Part shown: one piece after another, positions 41,660 to 50,913 of the stretch
Position numbering within the stretch: position 1 is the first letter of the stretch
How the letters are laid out: the number at the start of each line of letters is the position of its first letter
Source of the DNA: Clostridium sp. Cult3
GTDB lineage: Bacteria > Bacillota > Clostridia > Tissierellales > Tepidimicrobiaceae
Length of the DNA stretch: 52,023 nucleotides
Direction: 5' to 3'
NCBI RefSeq assembly: GCF_021655115.1
Contig: NZ_PPXY01000018.1
Span: 1-52,023 of the forward strand
Translations under genes and position numbers: made by a program
Notes under the pieces: model-generated
Seen by the model: only the letters and a program-made list of their open reading frames with translations
What the model was told of the DNA's origin: nothing
Database searches by the model: none

Positions 41660-42682
41660 TTAAATCTTGGCTCTTCTATAGGGATAAGGCCAATCTACAT
41701 CTTCATTCAATTTATTAGCAGCTTCTAGTGGCCAATAAGGATTTCTTAACAGTTCCCTTCCTAAGAATATAAAATCAGCCCTATTATTTTTAAGAATTTC
41801 TTCAGCCATATCTGGTTCAGTAATCAATCCTCCAGCAATTACAGGCAAGCCAGTTCCTTCTTTAATTACTTCTGCAAAGGGAATTTGATACCCAGGGTAC
41901 GCATCTATATTAGCAGGAACTACTCCGCCAGAACTTACATTTATTATATCTATACCTTCATCCTTTACTAGATTTATAATATCTACTAAATCCTCTGGAT
42001 GATTCCCATTCTCTACATATTCTTCAGCAGAAACCCTTAGGATTATAGGTTTGTTATCAGGCCATACTGTTTTTATCTCCCTTATTATATCCTTTAAGAA
42101 CCTAGTTCTATTTTCTAAATTGCCACCATATTTATCTTCCCTTTTATTGGTTAGGGGAGATAAGAATTCATTGATTAAATAGCCGTGAGCGCCATGGATT
42201 TCGATAACATCGAATCCAGCCTCATCAGCCCTTCGTGCTCCATCTTTGAAGGTATTTATGACAACTCTAATATCTTCTTCGGTCATCTCCGCTGGAGTAG
42301 GATAGCTGCTATCAAAGGCTAGGGGAGATGGTGCAATTATTTTTTCCGATTTTACCTCACATTTTCTTCCTGCATGGGCCAGTTGGATTCCAACTTTAGC
42401 CCCTAGAGACTTAGAAGTTTCCACTATCTTGGCTAATCCCTCTATATGGGAGTCATTCCAAATCCCTAAATCTCCATTTTTAATTCTACCCCTGCTTTCC
42501 ACAGCCGTTGCCTCTAAGATGATAAGCCCAGTACCTCCAATAGCCCGAGAACCATAGTGGATCACATGCCAATCCTTAGCATATCCCTCATCATCAGAGG
42601 TAACCATACACATAGGTGCCATTACAATACGGTTTTTTAGCTCTAAATTTTTAATCTTTATGTTTGAAAATAATTTAGTCAT
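41660..42682 (-). CDS. namA: Old Yellow Enzyme family NAD(P)H:flavin oxidoreductase (NamA/YqjM-like)
   Basis: 340 aa FMN TIM barrel. It has LKNRIVMAPMCM at the N terminus with the thermophilic-like OYE Cys, HAGRKCE, the catalytic pair in DVIEIHGAHGYLINEFLSPLTNKR, and the phosphate-binding region GGLITEPDMAEEIL. It reduces activated C=C bonds or nitro groups. Its single-domain length excludes 2,4-dienoyl-CoA reductase. ATG at 42682 has GGAG upstream. It stands alone on the minus strand. Confidence 0.9.
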   Translation of the reverse strand: MTKLFSNIKIKNLELKNRIVMAPMCMVTSDDEGYAKDWHVIHYGSRAIGGTGLIILEATAVESRGRIKNGDLGIWNDSHIEGLAKIVETSKSLGAKVGIQLAHAGRKCEVKSEKIIAPSPLAFDSSYPTPAEMTEEDIRVVINTFKDGARRADEAGFDVIEIHGAHGYLINEFLSPLTNKREDKYGGNLENRTRFLKDIIREIKTVWPDNKPIILRVSAEEYVENGNHPEDLVDIINLVKDEGIDIINVSSGGVVPANIDAYPGYQIPFAEVIKEGTGLPVIAGGLITEPDMAEEILKNNRADFIFLGRELLRNPYWPLEAANKLNEDVDWPYPYRRAKI

Positions 42683-42718
42683 ATACACACTCCTTTCCTA
42701 ATACTTATATACCCAAGT

Positions 42719-43063
42719 TTTTTCTTTTATACTTATCTCTATTAATCTTGTCCATCTATGGAGTTATTATCTGTAATATGGGAAAGATAAAGGAACTATC
42801 TTAAAGTTTACTCAATGGAGTTCAACTTTGTTAAATCTGTGATATAATATATATATTAATCCATTTTAAAAGATATTAAACTTACAAAATATAATAATAT
42901 ATCTTATAGAAATCCTTCAACAATACAAACCTGTCAAATCTAATTATCCTTTCAAATAGTACCACAAACAAGGAATTCAGTACCAATCCCACTATTGCCA
43001 ACTGATAATTTTTATTTAACAATCAATATGCCCGGGTTAATTATATCCTAGGAGGGACATTTT
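42719..43063. other. Divergent intergenic region upstream of ppdK
   Basis: No gene is seen. It contains a TATAAT (42843-42848) with a weak TTCAAC 16 bp upstream, which could serve ppdK with a ~200-nt leader, and AGGAGGGAC just before the start. I looked for riboswitch cores in the leader and recognised none. Confidence 0.4.
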
Positions 43064-45685
43064 ATGACCAGGTATGTTTATCAATTCCATGAAGGCAACA
43101 AGAATATGAAAAATCTATTAGGAGGTAAAGGGGCTAATTTGGCGGAGATGACCAATATTGGATTGCCAGTACCCCTAGGCTTTACCGTTACAACACAGGT
43201 ATGTGAAAGATTTTATGAAAAAGGTGAAAAAATAGACAAAGATCTAGAGGAGGAAATACTAGATAATCTATCAAAACTTGAAAAAAAGGTAGGTAAAAGA
43301 TTAGGAGATGATAAAAACCCATTATTGCTATCGGTAAGATCAGGAGCACCAATATCCATGCCAGGCATGATGGATACCGTATTGAATATAGGATTAAATG
43401 ATGAAACGGTAAAAACATTTGCTAAAACCATATCCAACGAACGAACAGCCTATGATAGCTATAGGCGACTTATACAGATGTTTGGAGATGTGGTCATGGG
43501 TATACCAATAGGGAAGTTTGAAGAAATTTTAGATGAAATAAAGGATAAAAAGGGTTATGAAAACGATTTAGAGCTGGATTCTGATGATCTAAAAGCAGTG
43601 GTAGAAGAATACAAAAAGCTATACCAAGAAATAATTGGTGAACCATTTCCCCAGGATCCAAAAATACAGTTGCTAATGTCTATAAGTGCAGTATTTAAAT
43701 CATGGCACAATGATAGAGCCATAGCCTATAGGAACATAAATAATATACCCCATGATATGGGAACTGCAGTAAATGTTCAAACTATGGTATTTGGCAATAT
43801 GGGACAGGACTCTGCTACAGGGGTAATGTTTACTAGAAATCCAGCTACAGGGGACAACCATATGTATGGTGAATTTTTGGTAAATGCCCAAGGAGAAGAT
43901 GTGGTAGCAGGAATAAGAACTCCTCAAAATATTGATGAATTACAAGATGTATTTCCAGAAAACTATGATGAGTTGAAAAAGATAGCAGAAAAGCTTGAAG
44001 AACACTACAAGGAAATGCAAGATGTAGAGTTTACCATAGAAAAGGGAAAACTATATATGCTCCAAACTAGGGATGGTAAAAGGACAGGCATGGCTGCTGT
44101 AAATATTGCAGTAGATATGGTAGAAGAAGGATTAATAGACAAAAAGACAGCTTTAATGAGAGTGGAGCCTTTAAGTGTGAAACAGTTATTACATCCTACC
44201 TTTGACGAAGATGAATTAAAGAAGGCAAAGGAAATAGCAGAAGGTTTAGCTGCTTCCCCAGGGGCAGTATTTGGAAAGATATATTTTACTTCTGAAGACG
44301 TAGTGGAAGCTGCAGAAAAGGGCGAAGAAGCTATACTGGTGAGAAGTGAAACCTCTGCTGAAGATATAAACGGTATGTTTAAAGCCAAAGGCTTTTTAAC
44401 AGCTAAAGGGGGCATGACCTCCCATGCAGCAGTGGTAGCAAGGCAGATGGGAAAAAGCTGTGTATCTGGCTGCAAGGATATAGATGTGGATGAAAAAGAA
44501 AAGATATTTACTATAGATGGAAAAGAGTATAGGGAAGGAGATTATATCTCTCTAGATGGAAATACGGGAAAAGTATATGAAGGTAAGGTAAAAACTAAAG
44601 AAGCAGAGATAATAGGGAATTTTAAGGAATTATTAAAGTGGGCAGATGAATTTAGAAGATTGGAGATTTGGACAAATGTAGATAAATCAGAAGATTTAAC
44701 CAAAGCCCTAAAATTTGGTGCAGAAGGCATAGGCCTTTGTAGAACTGAGCATATGTTCTTTGGGGAAGATAGGATAGATTACGTTAGAAGATTGGTTATA
44801 GAAGGAGATGAAGAAAAAATCCAACAGGTTTTAGATATCCTGTTTGAGTTCCAGAAGGAAGATTTTTATCATCTATTTAAAGACATGGATGATAGATCCA
44901 TAATAATTCGACTATTGGATTTACCTCTCCATGAATTCCTACCTAGCAATGAAAAGGATATAAAAGCCCTAGCTGAAAAGATGGACATGGAATTTAAAGA
45001 TATAAAATATATAGTAAATAGCCTTAAAGAATATAATCCAATGCTTGGCCATAGAGGTTGTAGATTGGGTATGACAAATCCAGAAATATATCAAATGCAG
45101 ACTAGAGCTATAATCACCGCTGCCATAGAAGTAGAAAGAGAACTAAATATTTCCATAACCCCTCAAATAATGCTTCCCTTAGTAGGAATAGAAGAAGAGA
45201 TAAAAACCATAAGGGAAAATATTACCCAAGTAGCAGATAGGATTATCCAAGAAGAAAGAAGTAATCTACATTATGAAGTAGGCACTATGATAGAAATACC
45301 TAGGGCTGCACTTCTAGCAGATGACATTGCCAAATATGCAGATTTCTTTTCCTTTGGGACTAACGATTTAACCCAGATGACCTTTGGATTTTCCAGGGAT
45401 GATGCAGATATGTATTTAAAGAGCTATATCAAACAAGGTGTTTTCAATGTAAGCCCCTTTGAAAGTATAGATACTAAGGGAGTAGGGAAGTTAATGGATA
45501 TGGCAGTGAAACTAGGAAGAAAGACGAACCCTAAACTCCATATTGGCATATGTGGAGAGCACGCAGGAGATCCAGACTCTATAGTATTCTGCGATAAGAT
45601 AGGCATTGACTATGTATCCTGTTCCCCTTATCTAGTCCCAGTAGCTCGACTTGCCGCAGCCCAGGCCGCAATCAAAAACTCATAA
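43064..45685 (+). CDS. ppdK: Pyruvate, phosphate dikinase
   Basis: 873 aa, the usual length. The N-terminal ATP-grasp domain begins with LLGGKGANLAEM. The phosphohistidine is H454 in KGGMTSHAAVVAR, and the C-terminal PEP/pyruvate barrel has the catalytic Cys near residue 830 in GICGEHAGDP. It interconverts pyruvate + ATP + Pi with PEP + AMP + PPi. In anaerobes it can run either way, feeding gluconeogenesis or glycolysis. No adjacent regulatory protein (PDRP) is seen. With the pyruvate carboxylase 10 kb away it defines the C3/C4 node of this organism. Confidence 0.97.
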   Translation: MTRYVYQFHEGNKNMKNLLGGKGANLAEMTNIGLPVPLGFTVTTQVCERFYEKGEKIDKDLEEEILDNLSKLEKKVGKRLGDDKNPLLLSVRSGAPISMPGMMDTVLNIGLNDETVKTFAKTISNERTAYDSYRRLIQMFGDVVMGIPIGKFEEILDEIKDKKGYENDLELDSDDLKAVVEEYKKLYQEIIGEPFPQDPKIQLLMSISAVFKSWHNDRAIAYRNINNIPHDMGTAVNVQTMVFGNMGQDSATGVMFTRNPATGDNHMYGEFLVNAQGEDVVAGIRTPQNIDELQDVFPENYDELKKIAEKLEEHYKEMQDVEFTIEKGKLYMLQTRDGKRTGMAAVNIAVDMVEEGLIDKKTALMRVEPLSVKQLLHPTFDEDELKKAKEIAEGLAASPGAVFGKIYFTSEDVVEAAEKGEEAILVRSETSAEDINGMFKAKGFLTAKGGMTSHAAVVARQMGKSCVSGCKDIDVDEKEKIFTIDGKEYREGDYISLDGNTGKVYEGKVKTKEAEIIGNFKELLKWADEFRRLEIWTNVDKSEDLTKALKFGAEGIGLCRTEHMFFGEDRIDYVRRLVIEGDEEKIQQVLDILFEFQKEDFYHLFKDMDDRSIIIRLLDLPLHEFLPSNEKDIKALAEKMDMEFKDIKYIVNSLKEYNPMLGHRGCRLGMTNPEIYQMQTRAIITAAIEVERELNISITPQIMLPLVGIEEEIKTIRENITQVADRIIQEERSNLHYEVGTMIEIPRAALLADDIAKYADFFSFGTNDLTQMTFGFSRDDADMYLKSYIKQGVFNVSPFESIDTKGVGKLMDMAVKLGRKTNPKLHIGICGEHAGDPDSIVFCDKIGIDYVSCSPYLVPVARLAAAQAAIKNS

Positions 45686-45702
45686 TGGAATAGCCAACCA
45701 TA

Positions 45703-45740
45703 AAAAGCATCTGACAGTACTAAGTCAGGTGCTTTTTTAA
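45703..45740 (+). terminator. Rho-independent terminator after ppdK
   Basis: AAAGCATCTGAC pairs with GTCAGGTGCTTT (one G-T), loop AGTACTAA, then TTTT. Confidence 0.85.
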
Positions 45741-45776
45741 CTTGATTCTGAATCCAAAGTACATATTTTCAAATCC

Positions 45777-45854
45777 TATCATAGACTAGTAGAGGAGGGA
45801 TTTTTAATAAAAGGGGGAGATGTTTATTTAAAAATTAAGGAAATATGTGATTAG
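45777..45854 (+). pseudogene. Possible gene 3' remnant
   Basis: A short open frame reads SYHRLVEEGFLIKGGDVYLK then IKEICD and a stop. It looks like the C-terminal end of a real, perhaps winged-helix-like, protein but has no start or upstream part. It could equally be chance. Confidence 0.2.
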
Positions 45855-45918
45855 TTATATAAGTATAAGGGTAATAATTATCAAAACTGGAAAATATTAA
45901 TTATTAAAGGAGGATGAA

Positions 45919-46290
45919 ATGTTTAAAAATCTAAGTAATTTTGGTATGAAAAGAAACTGGAAGGAAGCAATTGCTTTTTATATAGCCTATTTATTGTTAG
46001 GACTATTAATTGGCTTTTTAGTAGGAGGTCTAGTAGGAGTAATTAATCCTACAAATGCTTTTGAGGCATCGGTAAGAGCTGGCTCAATTGCTGGAACAAT
46101 ATACGCCTTAATATTGTATTTTACCGTTTATATTAAAAAAGGTATGAACTCATTTTTGTATATTATAATTGGGGTAATAGCTGGTGTAATCAATATATTT
46201 ACAGGAAACCTGTTTTCACTAATAATCGTAGCCTTCCTTACCACCCGTGAAAACAAACTAGAAAGTGATGTTGATATGGGCAATTCATAA
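45919..46290 (+). CDS. Small membrane protein of unknown function
   Basis: 123 aa with four predicted membrane helices (glycine-rich LLLGLLIGFLVGGLVGVI, then SIAGTIYALILYFTVYI, SFLYIIIGVIAGVINIF and LFSLIIVAFLTT) and short basic/acidic ends. Family not recognised. AAAGGAGG precedes the ATG. The lipase-like gene follows after 44 bp and may be in the same transcript. Confidence 0.75.
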   Translation: MFKNLSNFGMKRNWKEAIAFYIAYLLLGLLIGFLVGGLVGVINPTNAFEASVRAGSIAGTIYALILYFTVYIKKGMNSFLYIIIGVIAGVINIFTGNLFSLIIVAFLTTRENKLESDVDMGNS

Positions 46291-46334
46291 GTAATCGAAT
46301 ATCCTGGTATAAAAGCAATAAGGAGGAATATACG

Positions 46335-47540
46335 ATGGATTATCCTATTGTTTTTATACCAGGACTTTTTGGTTCACTAGGTGATGATGTGATAAAGGGA
46401 ACTGGAGATTTTTCCTTTGGATTTGCCGAAAGAATCTATAGACCTTTTATTGAAATACTAAACGCTATGGGATATGAGGAAGATGTAGATCTATTCATAT
46501 CCTATTACGATTGGAAAAAACCAGTATTAGAAGCCGTAGATAAATATCTGTTTCCATATATAGAAAAGATTAAAGAAAAAACCAAAAGAGATAGGATAAT
46601 ACTTATAGGTCATAGTTTAGGTGGATTACTAGGAAGAGCTTATATCAGCTATTTTAGCCCATCTTCAGTAGATAAGTTGATAATGATAGGTACCCCAAAT
46701 TTAGGTGCAGTAAATGCCTACTATTTCTGGAGTGGAGGGAAACTTCCCTACTCAAAAATAGAGGACAATATTCTCTATAATGGACTAAAGCTGGGGTTTA
46801 TGCTTTATTATCATCTATTTAAAGACATAAATCATATAGAGGCTTTAAGGGGTATCTTTCCCATAGTGAAAGATTTATTGCCTAGTTATGGATATGGTAA
46901 TTATCTATTCTATGAAGAAGCTGGAATAAGAAAGGAGATTTCTATAGGAAATATGTCCATGAAAAATGAATTTTTAAATGAACTAGATAGGAAAACCATC
47001 CATCCAGGTAAGTTGTATATCATAGGTGGAAAAGGGGTTTTTACCAATAAGGAGTATTTAGTGGATATAAAGAATAGAGGAAAGATCAAATGGAAAGATG
47101 GAAAACCTATAAAAGCCTATAGGACCAATTATGGAGATGGGACAGTAACTACCTTTAGTACTTTAGGACATTTAGGTGGAGAAAATATTGTGTTAGAGGG
47201 AAATCATACGGATATACTATATAGGTCCAAGGATTATTTATCTTCTATTCTAGAAAAGCCAATAGTAAGCCATGTCCAAGAAGAAAAGATAGAAAAGGCA
47301 TATATTATCTTTATAGAAGGTTGTGATAAGATAGATATTAGAACTTCCCAAATCAGTGAAATATCTAGTAAAGATATTGATATTATCGATGATAGAATCC
47401 AAGCTATAAAGTTATCAAACAATAAGTTCTGGATATTGGTGACAGGGGATGAGGATCTAGAAGTTGAACTAGATGTAAAACCAATTGGAAAAGTTAAGCC
47501 TAAAATATATAAGAAGATTATTGATAAAAAGAACATCTAA
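46335..47540 (+). CDS. Alpha/beta hydrolase, lipase/PGAP1/LCAT-like
   Basis: 401 aa. The oxyanion region is PIVFIPGLFGSLGDD, and the nucleophile elbow GHSLGG places the catalytic Ser near residue 96. The acid is probably Asp in YGDGTVTTFST and the base His in EGNHTDIL. The layout resembles lecithin:cholesterol acyltransferase-like and PGAP1-like esterases. No signal peptide is seen, so it probably acts inside the cell on lipids or esters. The C-terminal ~100 residues form an extra domain of unknown role. AAGGAGG precedes the ATG. Confidence 0.85.
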   Translation: MDYPIVFIPGLFGSLGDDVIKGTGDFSFGFAERIYRPFIEILNAMGYEEDVDLFISYYDWKKPVLEAVDKYLFPYIEKIKEKTKRDRIILIGHSLGGLLGRAYISYFSPSSVDKLIMIGTPNLGAVNAYYFWSGGKLPYSKIEDNILYNGLKLGFMLYYHLFKDINHIEALRGIFPIVKDLLPSYGYGNYLFYEEAGIRKEISIGNMSMKNEFLNELDRKTIHPGKLYIIGGKGVFTNKEYLVDIKNRGKIKWKDGKPIKAYRTNYGDGTVTTFSTLGHLGGENIVLEGNHTDILYRSKDYLSSILEKPIVSHVQEEKIEKAYIIFIEGCDKIDIRTSQISEISSKDIDIIDDRIQAIKLSNNKFWILVTGDEDLEVELDVKPIGKVKPKIYKKIIDKKNI

Positions 47541-47554
47541 TTAGATGTTCTTTT
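47527..47554 (+). terminator. Terminator overlapping the end of the lipase-like gene
   Basis: A perfect palindrome with arms AAAAGAACATCTAA and TTAGATGTTCTTTT. The last codons and the stop lie within its left arm. Confidence 0.8.
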
Positions 47555-47649
47555 AGTATTTAAAAGATTTGGTAAAAAAGAAGGAGTTTTACAGGAATTG
47601 TGGAATATATGTTTAGAATAATTAAAATAATCTATAAGGAGGTACTTAA

Positions 47650-47736
47650 GTGGGAAAACCAAATAGTGTTTATTATACTAAATTTGGTAGAAGGATGAGT
47701 ATGGGATATATTTACTCTGCTCGGAGAATTAATTGA
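47650..47736 (+). CDS. 28-codon small open reading frame with a strong ribosome binding site
   Basis: GTG start with AAGGAGG about 7 nt upstream. The peptide begins MGKPNSVYYTKFGRRMSMG, is basic, and ends SARRIN. No similarity is recognised. It sits between the lipase-like terminator and the kinase gene. It may be a leader peptide, a genuine small protein, or the surviving 5' end of a decayed gene. Confidence 0.3.
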   Translation: MGKPNSVYYTKFGRRMSMGYIYSARRIN

Positions 47737-47773
47737 GCTGAAGATGAGGATATTATATATTGGAGGTTAGCAT

Positions 47774-48505
47774 ATGAAACTTGGGAAAATAGTTGGCATA
47801 GGTAATACTGCCACTGTATATGAGTGGAAAGATAATAAAGTACTTAAGCTTTTTCATCGGGATTATCCAATAGAATCCATAGAAAAAGAATTCAAAAGTG
47901 CAAGATTAATATGGAATATGGACTTTCCAAAGCCTAAAGCCTACAAAATTATTACGTATAATAGACAAACAGGTATAATATACGATAAATTAAAGGGTGA
48001 ATCCTTGTTGGATTGGTTTGTAAGGACAGGCAATATAGAGGAATGTGCAGTATATATGTCAAAACTGCATAAACAAATACTCCAAAATAAAATTAATGGT
48101 GTACCAAATTACAAGGACTTTTTAAGGAATAATATACAAAAGGTCCAAAGCTTAAAAGAAAAAGAAGAAATGTTATATATGCTTGATAAACTACCAAATG
48201 GAAACACCCTTTGTCATGGGGATTTTCATCCTGGTAATATATTTATTCATAACGGACAAGCAATTATCATAGATTTTATGAATATATGTCATGGACACTT
48301 TTTATATGATATAGCTAGAGCCGTATTTCTAGTTGAATATACCCCTATACCAGCAGAAGTGAAAGAAAAAGAAAAGCTTTTAAAACTTAGAAAAGCATTA
48401 GCAGATTCATACCTTATGGAAATGGGTGTAACTAGAGAAATGATACAGGATTATTTGCAGATTATTATTGCATCAAGAATGGGTGAATTTCCTGATGAGA
48501 TATAA
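47774..48505 (+). CDS. Aminoglycoside-phosphotransferase-like kinase
   Basis: 243 aa of the APH/ChoK fold. The nucleotide lobe has IGIGNTATVYEWKDNKVLKLF with the conserved Lys, the catalytic loop is CHGDFHPGNIF and the metal-binding Asp is in IIIDFMN. It would phosphorylate a small metabolite or antibiotic; the exact substrate is not predictable and resistance should not be assumed. GGAGG precedes the ATG. A dispersed repeat lies directly after its stop. Confidence 0.87.
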   Translation: MKLGKIVGIGNTATVYEWKDNKVLKLFHRDYPIESIEKEFKSARLIWNMDFPKPKAYKIITYNRQTGIIYDKLKGESLLDWFVRTGNIEECAVYMSKLHKQILQNKINGVPNYKDFLRNNIQKVQSLKEKEEMLYMLDKLPNGNTLCHGDFHPGNIFIHNGQAIIIDFMNICHGHFLYDIARAVFLVEYTPIPAEVKEKEKLLKLRKALADSYLMEMGVTREMIQDYLQIIIASRMGEFPDEI

Positions 48506-48509
48506 CATA

Positions 48510-48534
48510 TGCAAGAGGGACGGATCTTTTTGCA
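48510..48534. repeat. Dispersed REP-like repeat, third copy of the GGGACGGATC type
   Basis: TGCAAGA then GGGACGGATCTTTTTGCA. It differs from the copies at 12655 and 15929 at the CC/AG position only. It is intergenic, 4 bp after the kinase stop. Confidence 0.75.
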
Positions 48535-48675
48535 TCTTTTATAGCACTAAATAATCATTTGTTATTTGTTGCCGAGAAATAATATATGGTTTTCTAGAAT
48601 TAGGCTTTACGTTCAAGTAAATTAAGGGACTTAGAAAACACATCATAATTCAAAAAACAAATAGTTGAGGGGGAT

Positions 48676-49551
48676 ATGTTTGTGATAAAGGAAATTGGAG
48701 AAGAGAATTTACAAGATGTGGTAAAATTTGCATGGGAACTATCTAAGAATAAAGCTAAGAACAGCTTTCCTAAATTTGAAAGCTATGAGGATATGTACGA
48801 TGTATTTAAAAAGTCTGTAAATGATGAAAATGATAAAGTTTTGGCTTTCTATGAAAATGGGAATCTGTGTGGGGTATTGAACTTACTCATTAAACCAGAA
48901 GATGCTTATATGCAGGGAAATGGAGGAATTTATGCCAAAGATAATTTTTCTAATGTAGCTACACAATTTATTGATTATATTAAAAACAACTATACTGACT
49001 ATGAGTTATTTTTTGGTTACTCATCAGATAATGATGAAGGGATTAACTATATGGAAAAAATTAAGGCAGAATTAGTTGAAGCTAGTTATACAATGGAATT
49101 GAAGAATACATACTTTATCTATACAAATCAATTGAAGGATAATTTAGTAGTTAAGTTAATACCAGATTATTATCAAGAATTTTCAAAATTCCATGACCTT
49201 TATAACCCAGACATGTATTGGAATAGTCAAAGGCTATTGGAAAAAATTAATTTATTTGATATCTTTGTTATAATAAAGGAGAACAAGATTGTAGGTTCTA
49301 TAGTAATAAGTTCTTATGAAATATTAGGCAAAAAGGAAGCTGAAATTTTTGCAGTAACTGTAGATAATAAATTTCAACATGGAGGATTGGAATTAGCTTT
49401 GTTATCTGAATCCCTTAGGAATATATTTGACAAGGGTGTAGAAAGGGTTCTTTATTTCATTGACAAAAGTGCAAAGGATGAATTAGAAGCAGCTTATCAG
49501 ATTGGTTTTAAGCAAATTGATGATTACAATTGCTATAGAATAAAGGTATAA
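48676..49551 (+). CDS. GNAT-like acetyltransferase, two-domain
   Basis: 291 aa. The C-terminal half shows the GNAT pattern: IVGSIVISS, then AEIFAVTVDNKFQHGGLELALLSESLRN, with the acetyl-CoA loop somewhat degenerate (QHGG in place of RGxG). It ends in GFKQIDDYNCYRIKV. The N-terminal half (AFYENGNLCGVLNLLIKP) looks like a second, more diverged GNAT unit. Substrate unknown. The ATG at 48676 has GAGGGGGAT upstream. The AlkD-like gene follows directly. Confidence 0.75.
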   Translation: MFVIKEIGEENLQDVVKFAWELSKNKAKNSFPKFESYEDMYDVFKKSVNDENDKVLAFYENGNLCGVLNLLIKPEDAYMQGNGGIYAKDNFSNVATQFIDYIKNNYTDYELFFGYSSDNDEGINYMEKIKAELVEASYTMELKNTYFIYTNQLKDNLVVKLIPDYYQEFSKFHDLYNPDMYWNSQRLLEKINLFDIFVIIKENKIVGSIVISSYEILGKKEAEIFAVTVDNKFQHGGLELALLSESLRNIFDKGVERVLYFIDKSAKDELEAAYQIGFKQIDDYNCYRIKV

Positions 49552-49621
49552 GATGAAATTCAGAAAAGATAATATGGTAACATCTAGTTTAGATGGTTAT
49601 CAAAATAGAAGGAGAGATAAG

Positions 49622-50266
49622 GTGGATATTTTTGCTATATTTTATAATAATAAAAATGAAGAACAAGCAAAGCCCATGGCAAAATATATGAGAAACAAGT
49701 TTCCTTTCCTTGGTCTTAAAAAGCCAGAAAGGGCAGCATTATCAAAGGAGTTTTTAAAGGCAAAAAGAAAGGACACTGAAATAGATTGGGATTTTATTTT
49801 TAAATGTTATGATATGCCAGAAAGGGAGTTTCAATATTTAGCTATAGATTATATGGATAAAGTTAAAAAATTATTTACACCAGATGATATGAAAAACATT
49901 GAGAAACTATTGATTACAAAATCCTGGTGGGATAGTGTAGATGCTATAAATAAAACAGTGGGCTATATTGCTATGAAATATCCAGAGGTAAAGGAAGATG
50001 TCCTATTGGAATGGATTGAGTCGGAGAATATTTGGCTCAATAGGGTATCCATAATATTCCAACTAAAATACAAGGAAAAAACGGATACTGAATTTCTAAG
50101 TAAGGCAATTTTACATAATTCACAAACTGAGGAATTTTTCATCAATAAGGCAATTGGCTGGGCATTAAGACAATATTCTAAAACAAATAGGGAATGGGTT
50201 AAAAACTTTATACAGCAAAACCCATTACAACCCTTGAGTGTTAAGGAGGGAAGTAAGTATTTATAA
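49622..50266 (+). CDS. alkD: DNA alkylation repair protein, AlkD-like glycosylase
   Basis: About 214 aa, made of HEAT-like helical repeats. Hallmarks of Bacillus AlkD are present: KPMAKYMRNKFPFLGL, the DNA-contact motif TKSWWDSVDAI (Trp and catalytic Asp) and AIGWALRQYSKTN with the third aromatic. It removes N3- and N7-alkyl purines without base flipping. GTG at 49622 has AAGGAGAG upstream and fits the family's N terminus. An ATG at 49553, one base after the previous stop, is in frame and would add 23 residues. The protein ends slightly early relative to AlkD. Confidence 0.87.
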   Translation: MDIFAIFYNNKNEEQAKPMAKYMRNKFPFLGLKKPERAALSKEFLKAKRKDTEIDWDFIFKCYDMPEREFQYLAIDYMDKVKKLFTPDDMKNIEKLLITKSWWDSVDAINKTVGYIAMKYPEVKEDVLLEWIESENIWLNRVSIIFQLKYKEKTDTEFLSKAILHNSQTEEFFINKAIGWALRQYSKTNREWVKNFIQQNPLQPLSVKEGSKYL

Positions 50267-50312
50267 AAAACAAGATAATAGAACCATATAATATAAGTAC
50301 GAAATAAAAATT

Positions 50313-50346
50313 AACCTTGAAAAGTGTAACCTTTTCAAGGTTTTTT
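50313..50346 (+). terminator. Rho-independent terminator after the AlkD-like gene
   Basis: AACCTTGAAAAG (50313-50324) pairs perfectly with CTTTTCAAGGTT (50331-50342), loop TGTAAC, followed by TTTTC. Confidence 0.9.
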
Positions 50347-50364
50347 CGTGTAAGCTTATTGAGG

Positions 50365-50508
50365 GGAAATGAAGACTATCGTACTGCTTTTTATCTATAT
50401 GAAGTAGATTGATTTAGTTATAGGGAAATTGGCGAAATTATGGATAGATATTTGCCATAAACAAAAATTCCCATATATAGATCAAGAAAAAAACTGAAAA
50501 ACTTGTAA
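50365..50508 (+). pseudogene. ECF sigma factor 3' remnant (region 4)
   Basis: One frame reads NEDYRTAFYLYEVD, stop (TGA), FSYREIGEIMDRYLP, stop (TAA), TKIPIYRSRKKLKNL, stop. This is the helix-turn-helix region 4 of an ECF sigma factor, with two nonsense codons and no N-terminal region 2. The terminator of the AlkD-like gene lies immediately before it, so the 5' part was deleted. AAAGGAGG at its end leads into the next gene fragment, as in a sigma/anti-sigma operon. Confidence 0.8.
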
Positions 50509-50523
50509 AGGAGGGTATAGAAT

Positions 50524-50565
50524 ATGAAAACTAAAAAGGCGTTTTTAAATGGGATGTGGCATTAG
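50524..50565 (+). pseudogene. Truncated start of the gene that followed the sigma factor
   Basis: GGAGG followed by ATG encodes only MKTKKAFLNGMWH before a TAG. The position directly after a sigma region 4 suggests the first residues of an anti-sigma factor. No continuation is visible. Confidence 0.35.
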
Positions 50566-50644
50566 GTAATTAATTTACCTATCTATTTTATTTTGAAAAT
50601 ATTTAATATAAAAGAAGGGATCCACAAGGCAATGTAGAATAGTA

Positions 50645-50878
50645 GATATATTCTTTTGTCTTCATGGCAAAGAAGTCGATATGTCTGATTTATTAGATGA
50701 AATGGCTATTTTAGGATGTGAAAGTTTATTTATTGGGTTTGAAAGCTTGAATGAAAATGCAATAAAAAATGTCCGTAAAAGTCAGAACAATATCCGGAAG
50801 TATGAGACTTTAGTTGAAGAAATCCACAGATGAGCTAATAGTCATGGTAGACAATAATGAATTTGCGACAATCTATCT
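50645..50878 (+). pseudogene. Radical SAM (B12-binding type) protein fragment
   Basis: The frame reads HGKEVDMSDLLDEMAILG then CESLFIGFESLNENAIKNV and NIRKYETLVEEIHR before a TGA at 50831, continuing ANSHG. GxxSLFIGFES and the following helix are typical of the central TIM-barrel part of B12-binding radical SAM enzymes. Neither the CxxxCxxC cluster motif nor the C-terminal half is present, so it is a remnant. Confidence 0.65.
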
Positions 50879-50913
50879 GTTTCATATGAACTTATATTAA
50901 ATGGGGGGATATT

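Noticed and set aside
42719-43063. Riboswitch upstream of ppdK
   Set aside because: A long leader is present, but no conserved aptamer core or terminator/antiterminator pair was found by eye.
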